Below, piece by piece: positions 5,452 through 8,824 of a stretch of 8,824 nt of DNA. The DNA comes from Anaerolineae bacterium (GTDB lineage Bacteria; Chloroflexota; Anaerolineae; E26-bin7): contig JAOZOT010000131.1 of NCBI GenBank assembly GCA_029933115.1, positions 1 to 8,824 of the forward strand. Reading direction: 5' to 3'. The notes beneath the pieces were generated by a model, which saw only the letters and a list, made by a program, of their open reading frames with translations, was not told where the DNA came from and made no database searches. Every line of letters begins with the position of its first letter. Position 1 is the stretch's first letter. A program made the translations under genes and the position numbers.

Positions 5452-6561
5452 CTAGCTACCCAGGTGTCCGGCTTGCTCATAACGCTGGAACAACTGTCCC
5501 CAGGGTGTCTCCCTCCGCCATCGCTCATAGATGTGGCGCTCCTTCAGCGGCCAGTGGATGTAATCGTGATTGATCTCGGAGACCAGAATAGGGATGATCA
5601 CCAACGGGGTGCGGAAGACGAGCTTTTGCAAAAACCTGGTCGGGCCATACCAGCCCATCCAGGCCAGAAAGCGGTGAAAGCTCCAGCCCACTTCAAAGCC
5701 CCAGTTTTCGCCCGACACGTCGTCTCCGACCAGTTCGATTTCGCGCACGTCGCCCACGCCCAGGCCGCGCTCGTGGGCCAGACGGATGTAGTCAATGGCC
5801 AAGGGGTCGAAGCCCATCAACTTGGCAGCCACCGCGTCAATGGCCACTTGGTCGGCGCTGGCTAAGATAACATTCTTGACCTCCGGCTTCATGGTGCGCG
5901 GACCGGGGCCGTTGCCGGCGGTGGTGCCGTCCATCACGGCGAAGATGCCCGGGTGGATCTCTTTCTGGATGGCCAATAAATCCACTAGCGTTTCGTGGAT
6001 CCAGGTGTGGGTGTAGTGGCGGTGGGTGCTGAGGAGCCCGCCGAAGGCGTTCTTCATGGCACCGGTAGTCACTGTGTAGATGTGGCATTTGCAAGTGGGC
6101 AGATGAACGATGTTCTTGCCGAAGAAGTAGTCGGGGACACGGATGCTGTGAGGCATGATGCGGTCCAGTATCAGCATCTCGGCTTTGGGCTCGTAGGGCA
6201 CCCAGGTCATATCTTCAACCTTGAAATTGTACAGGACAGGAATGTTGTAGTGGCGGAAAATGGGCACATAATGGTTCAAGTCCTCGCCCTTGAAGGCGTT
6301 GATCACCACCGTTTTGTTCTGGACACAGCTCAGGTCGGTGAAACCGGCCTTGCGCAAGGCCAGGATGGTGCCCTCCAGTTGCCAGGGTGTGGTGTTGGCA
6401 CTGGGCATGGGGTAGTGCCAGGAGATGTTGTCTTTGAGGATAGTGGTCGCTTTTGAGTCGAGGGCCTGGCGCACCTCGGCCAGTTCCAGCAGCCGTTCGT
6501 AGTCTTGTAGCACTGTCTCCGGCTGCGTGCGCAGCACGGCGACTTTGGCGCGAGTGGTCAT
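5452..6561 (-). CDS. DUF362-family protein
   Basis: This 369-aa protein of the uncharacterised DUF362 family has homologues often linked to Fe-S proteins or redox functions; the activity is not established. Signatures are KDNISWHYP (about residues 43-51) with NTTPWQLEG after it, the central TVTTGAMKNAFGG (163-175), MDGTTAGNGPGPR (210-222) and ADQVAIDAVAAKLMGFDP (236-253). The C-terminal part (about 300-369) is hydrophobic and aromatic, with a segment near 318-330 that might touch the membrane. There is no ferredoxin domain, which many DUF362 proteins carry. The segment HLPTCKCH (153-160) holds Cys157 and Cys159 where other members usually have LPKLKTH. GGGAGG lies 5-6 nt upstream of the ATG. 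It follows DUF1634 by 46 bp on the same strand and may be co-transcribed. The MITE at 5301-5427 lies downstream. Confidence 0.87.
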   Translation of the reverse strand: MTTRAKVAVLRTQPETVLQDYERLLELAEVRQALDSKATTILKDNISWHYPMPSANTTPWQLEGTILALRKAGFTDLSCVQNKTVVINAFKGEDLNHYVPIFRHYNIPVLYNFKVEDMTWVPYEPKAEMLILDRIMPHSIRVPDYFFGKNIVHLPTCKCHIYTVTTGAMKNAFGGLLSTHRHYTHTWIHETLVDLLAIQKEIHPGIFAVMDGTTAGNGPGPRTMKPEVKNVILASADQVAIDAVAAKLMGFDPLAIDYIRLAHERGLGVGDVREIELVGDDVSGENWGFEVGWSFHRFLAWMGWYGPTRFLQKLVFRTPLVIIPILVSEINHDYIHWPLKERHIYERWRRETPWGQLFQRYEQAGHLGS

Positions 6562-6572
6562 ACATTCCTCCC

Positions 6573-6609
6573 ATTGAGAATTGAGATTTGAGAAGTGGGA
6601 ATTGAGACT
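6573..6609. repeat. degenerate TTGAGAAT short tandem repeat
   Basis: This stretch between DUF1634 and DUF362 is a loose tandem of TTGAGA-type words, including ATTGAGAATTGAGATTTGAG, with units of about 7-9 bp. It ends just upstream of the DUF362 ribosome-binding site. The same words recur inside the TauE/SafE coding region at about 7435-7461. Confidence 0.5.
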
Positions 6610-6958
6610 AGCCCTTTATGCCTAACGCTAATCCTGTGCAGAGCAGCAGCAGCACCAGCAGGGAGATCAGGGCAAAACGCCACCAGCCGATTCTTGCGTA
6701 GCCATAGATAAGCATCATGACTCTCACAACAGGAGTGATCATCAATAGCAAAAGTCCCAGATAAATCAAATCTACTCCATTGGCCATAAATGCCTGACGT
6801 AGAATCTCACTTAGTGGAGGGGCGACTTCTGGACGCGGTGTGCCGCGAATGAGCACAAGGGACAATCCCGCCATGAGCAAGATGGCACTGGCGGACACGC
6901 CCACCCGGAGCACGTAGTGGACAAGGTGCTCAACCTGATGTTCCTCATTCACATCCAT
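6608..6958 (-). CDS. DUF1634 membrane protein, partner of TauE/SafE
   Basis: This 116-aa integral membrane protein has three hydrophobic segments, at about residues 17-37, 63-85 and 93-113. The second contains LLLLMITPVVRVMM, the recognisable DUF1634 signature. DUF1634 genes are typically found next to TauE/SafE permeases, as here, where the permease gene ends 22 bp upstream. The molecular role is unknown; an accessory subunit of the exporter is the usual guess. I chose the ATG at 6958 (MDVNEE) because GGGAGGAG lies about 10 nt upstream. The in-frame ATG at 7036 lies inside the permease gene and would add a non-conserved Cys/Arg-rich leader. Confidence 0.82.
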   Translation of the reverse strand: MDVNEEHQVEHLVHYVLRVGVSASAILLMAGLSLVLIRGTPRPEVAPPLSEILRQAFMANGVDLIYLGLLLLMITPVVRVMMLIYGYARIGWWRFALISLLVLLLLCTGLALGIKG

Positions 6959-6980
6959 CGGCTTGATCTCCTCCCGCCGG

Positions 6981-7841
6981 TTACAGCCCCGCTCGCACAA
7001 ACATCTGCCAGGCCACCGGCAGAAGGAAGATGGCAAAGATGGCCTGTATCAGCCGCCCGGGCATCCGCCGGCTAACAACTGAACCGATGAAAGAGCCCGC
7101 CAGCACGCCCAGAATCACGGTAGCGGTCAATGCAGGACGCACTTCGCCTCGGCCAAAGTAGATGAAAGCACTGGCCGCGGCGGTGACACCAATCATAAAG
7201 TTGCTCGTCGCTGTGGCTGCTTTCATGGGCACGTCACAGACCAGGTGGATCACCGGCACTTTAATGAAACCCCCGCCGACCCCAAGTAAGCCGGAAAGAT
7301 TGCCGGCGACCAAGGAGGCCAAGAACCCGAGCGGCGCTCTGCGGACCCGATAACTGATCTGCCTTCTCTCGGCCGGATCGTAGAAGCACGCTCCCAGTAA
7401 GCCGGGGGCATTTGGCAGATCGTCGAGGATGGTGCATTGAGAATTGCGAATTGCTGCCCTCTTGCCTTTGCTGCTTTTCCATCCCAACACAACCGCGACG
7501 ACCAACAAGACGACGGCGAATATCCGCAAAAGGGTAGCCTCCGAAAGCCATCCCGCCGTCAGGGCACCCGACATGGCTCCTAGCACAGTTGCTACCTCCA
7601 ATATCATCCCCAGTCGCATGTTGGCCAGCCCCTTTTCAACATTTGTGGATGCCACTGCGCTGGAAGTGGCTATCACGCTGACGATGCTGGTGGCAACGGC
7701 ATGATGCACCGGTATGTGAAAAAGGAGGACGAGAGCCGGTACGAGGAATATGCCGCCTCCTACTCCCAGGATAGCACCCAGCACTCCAACTGCTGAGCCT
7801 GTCAGAAGTAGCCAGAATAGATTGTGGGTGGTTAGATACAT
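6981..7841 (-). CDS. TauE/SafE-family anion permease
   Basis: This 286-aa integral membrane protein of the TauE/SafE (DUF81) family is likely to move sulfite, sulfonates or other small organic anions. The two internal repeats are evident: GVGGGIFLVPAL (residues 26-37) and GVGGGFIKVPVI (187-198), each opening a four-helix bundle. The halves are joined by a long cytoplasmic loop (about 121-168) ending in ISYRVRRAPLGF, which recurs in relatives paired with DUF1634. Residues about 128-137 of that loop are encoded by a TTGAGAATTGCGAATT-type repeat like the noncoding one at 6573-6609. AAGGAAAG precedes the ATG. It lies 24 bp after the AbiEii-like gene with no terminator visible, so it is probably read from the same transcript. 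The substrate is not determined by the sequence. Confidence 0.9.
   Translation of the reverse strand: MYLTTHNLFWLLLTGSAVGVLGAILGVGGGIFLVPALVLLFHIPVHHAVATSIVSVIATSSAVASTNVEKGLANMRLGMILEVATVLGAMSGALTAGWLSEATLLRIFAVVLLVVAVVLGWKSSKGKRAAIRNSQCTILDDLPNAPGLLGACFYDPAERRQISYRVRRAPLGFLASLVAGNLSGLLGVGGGFIKVPVIHLVCDVPMKAATATSNFMIGVTAAASAFIYFGRGEVRPALTATVILGVLAGSFIGSVVSRRMPGRLIQAIFAIFLLPVAWQMFVRAGL
7435..7461. repeat. TTGAGAATTGCGAATT-type repeat inside the permease gene
   Basis: The words ATTGAGAATTGCGAATTGC, seen on the + strand, fall inside the permease coding region and resemble the noncoding repeat at 6573-6609. The reading frame stays open through them, adding residues such as AIRNSQCT to the central cytoplasmic loop. 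That the repeat expanded or inserted in frame is inferred. Confidence 0.45.
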
Positions 7842-7865
7842 TCGCTTTCCTTCTCGCTGCAGGGT

Positions 7866-8519
7866 TTATCGCCCTAAACGACTTCGTACCAGGCGGACGG
7901 CCGCATCCTCACAGTAGCGTTTCACTTCCGACCACTCGACCGGTGTGAGCATCTCTGGCATCGGTTGTGGCTCGGCGTCCTCAAAATAGGCCAGGGCACG
8001 AGCAGCGATGCTGAGAAAGCTGGGCCGGTCAGCATATTTGACCTCGGCCAATTCCAGCAGCCTGTCCAGCGATATGGTCTCACGCAGGCAATACAGGTCC
8101 ACAAAGTCCCGCCGTGTGCCCCGCGAATTGATGGCTGCCAGCTTCATCAGCCCGATGTCTGTGGGTGAAGCCAGCGGGATGCCGTTAAAGTCTACTACGG
8201 GCTCCAGCAACGGGTGATGCTGGTGAATGAAGCTCACCTCAGCACCAAACAATTGGGCGTACATCATCCCATCCTGTTCGGAACGTATTTCCAACTGCGC
8301 GCTTTTCTCGAGGGCGCGGCGGATGTCATCTCGCTCGGCTGCGAGAAGGGGGCGCTCCGAGGTGAACCAATCCAGGTCGGTCGAAATGCGATGCCCGATT
8401 TGCAAGGCCAGGGCCGTCCCACCGGCAAGGTAAAAGTGCCGAATGAATTCTTGCTCCCGCAGGAAGTCTAATGCTTTCCGGCAAGCCGGAGTGACAGCTT
8501 CAAGGTGGAAGGCTACCAT
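7866..8519 (-). CDS. AbiEii/AbiGii-like nucleotidyltransferase (toxin or defence type)
   Basis: This 217-aa cytoplasmic protein belongs to the AbiEii nucleotidyltransferase family. Members are toxins of type IV-like toxin-antitoxin or abortive-infection systems; some, such as MenT, modify tRNA ends. Motifs are YLAGGTALAL (residues 30-39), GHRISTDLDWF (42-52) with the metal-binding pair D48 and D50, ASPTDIGLMKLAAI (117-130) with K126, and RDFVDLY (137-143). All expected catalytic residues seem present. The ATG at 8519 overlaps the end of the upstream DUF6922-like gene by 7 nt, and AAAGG lies about 7 nt before it; a longer in-frame start at 8639 would lie wholly inside that gene. The overlap implies coupled expression of the two as a module. 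Which phage or stress it answers cannot be read from the sequence. Confidence 0.87.
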   Translation of the reverse strand: MVAFHLEAVTPACRKALDFLREQEFIRHFYLAGGTALALQIGHRISTDLDWFTSERPLLAAERDDIRRALEKSAQLEIRSEQDGMMYAQLFGAEVSFIHQHHPLLEPVVDFNGIPLASPTDIGLMKLAAINSRGTRRDFVDLYCLRETISLDRLLELAEVKYADRPSFLSIAARALAYFEDAEPQPMPEMLTPVEWSEVKRYCEDAAVRLVRSRLGR

Positions 8520-8824
8520 TCCATTGCCTTTGCTTCCCCAGCCCAGGTCGGAGCGACGTACTCTTCTACCCCCAATACCAGCCGCCACAGGGCGAACGAG
8601 CGCCGCGACAGCAATCGGAATCCGTGTCGTCGCAGCCAATCGGCGATCCGGCTCTCTCCGTAGCGGTCAAACAACCAGCGCAATTCCGGCCACGTCCCCC
8701 ATTCGAGAACGCGCTCGATGATCACACTCTCGTGTGTCTGAGCGTCCATGCTCTCGAAGCGATATTCGGGGAACAGTCCGGCGATGCTCGTAGGCAGTTC
8801 GTGGGAGGCTGCACCACTGTCTGG
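8513..8824 (-). CDS. DUF6922-like partner of the AbiEii protein (5' end beyond the window)
   Basis: The frame stays open from its TAG stop (8515-8513) to the window edge, giving at least 103 residues. The true start lies outside: there is no in-frame ATG, GTG or TTG between 8750 and 8824, and residues encoded there (LPTSIAGLFPEYRFES) continue smoothly into ESVIIERVLEWGTWPELRWLF. The ATG at 8749 is therefore probably internal. The pattern of an LF..Y.F.. stretch, IIERVLE.G, a tryptophan-rich helix and LSRRSFALWRLVLG resembles small DUF6922-type proteins that accompany AbiEii-type nucleotidyltransferases. Its position first in the pair and its 7-bp overlap with the AbiEii gene fit an antitoxin or regulatory partner, but no DNA-binding motif is visible in this part. 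The family call is moderate; the antitoxin role is inferred. Confidence 0.7.
   Translation of the reverse strand, partial: PDSGAASHELPTSIAGLFPEYRFESMDAQTHESVIIERVLEWGTWPELRWLFDRYGESRIADWLRRHGFRLLSRRSFALWRLVLGVEEYVAPTWAGEAKAMEW

Noticed and set aside
5257..5865. 202-aa reading frame on the + strand
   Set aside because: It runs through the MITE and then antisense to the well-supported DUF362 gene, with no ribosome-binding site or recognisable domain.
8513..8749. Complete 78-aa protein starting at ATG 8749
   Set aside because: The frame stays open to the window edge with family-like residues upstream, so the gene is longer and cut by the window.

Overview
The window is moderately GC-rich, densely packed bacterial DNA. 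I infer a member of the Chloroflexota, near Anaerolineae or Thermoflexia and possibly a thermophile. The reasons are a TtuA-type tRNA thiolase, a TRAX-like translin-family protein (rare in bacteria outside a few lineages), membrane-anchored Cas4-like proteins, small hairpin repeats reading GTAGT..GACTTCAGTC in the gaps between genes, and degenerate TTGAGAATTGAGA runs. This assignment rests on recalled family and repeat resemblance, not on a marker gene. No tRNA, rRNA, CRISPR array or transposase gene is visible.

Layout. Left third, + strand: a 76-aa single-pass membrane protein with its own promoter (126-356); a MITE-like nested inverted repeat (392-509); then ttuA (590-1510) overlapping a B12-binding/radical SAM gene (1492-2763). 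A promoter close to the sigma-70 consensus at 10-38 reads leftward out of the window. A 317-bp convergent gap (2764-3080) holds only repeats: a nested inverted-repeat region and a 24-bp unit repeated three times.

The rest is on the - strand, and transcription runs right to left. From the right edge: a DUF6922-like protein cut by the window end (8513-8824) overlaps an AbiEii-like nucleotidyltransferase (7866-8519). Next, 24 bp on, comes a TauE/SafE permease (6981-7841) with its DUF1634 partner (6608-6958), and then a DUF362 protein (5452-6561). A 127-bp MITE (5301-5427) separates these from the second block: a TRAX-like translin-family protein (4612-5244), the N-terminal half of a membrane-anchored Cas4-like nuclease (4362-4619), an L,D-transpeptidase with a Pro/Thr linker (3599-4360), and the C-terminal half of the Cas4-like nuclease (3081-3602). 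Neighbours in this second block overlap or are 1 bp apart.

The most notable region is 3081-5244. A Cas4/RecB-like PD-(D/E)XK nuclease is encoded as two membrane-tethered halves. The first Fe-S cysteine and the N-terminal histidine are in one protein; the catalytic PD..EVK motif and the other three cysteines are in the other. An unrelated cell-wall enzyme lies between them, and all are coupled to a TRAX-like putative nuclease or nucleic-acid-binding protein. If both halves are expressed they could form one active nuclease on the inner face of the membrane. The other gene sets suggest tRNA thiolation with an undefined B12/radical chemistry, anion (sulfite-type) export, and an abortive-infection or toxin-antitoxin-like pair.
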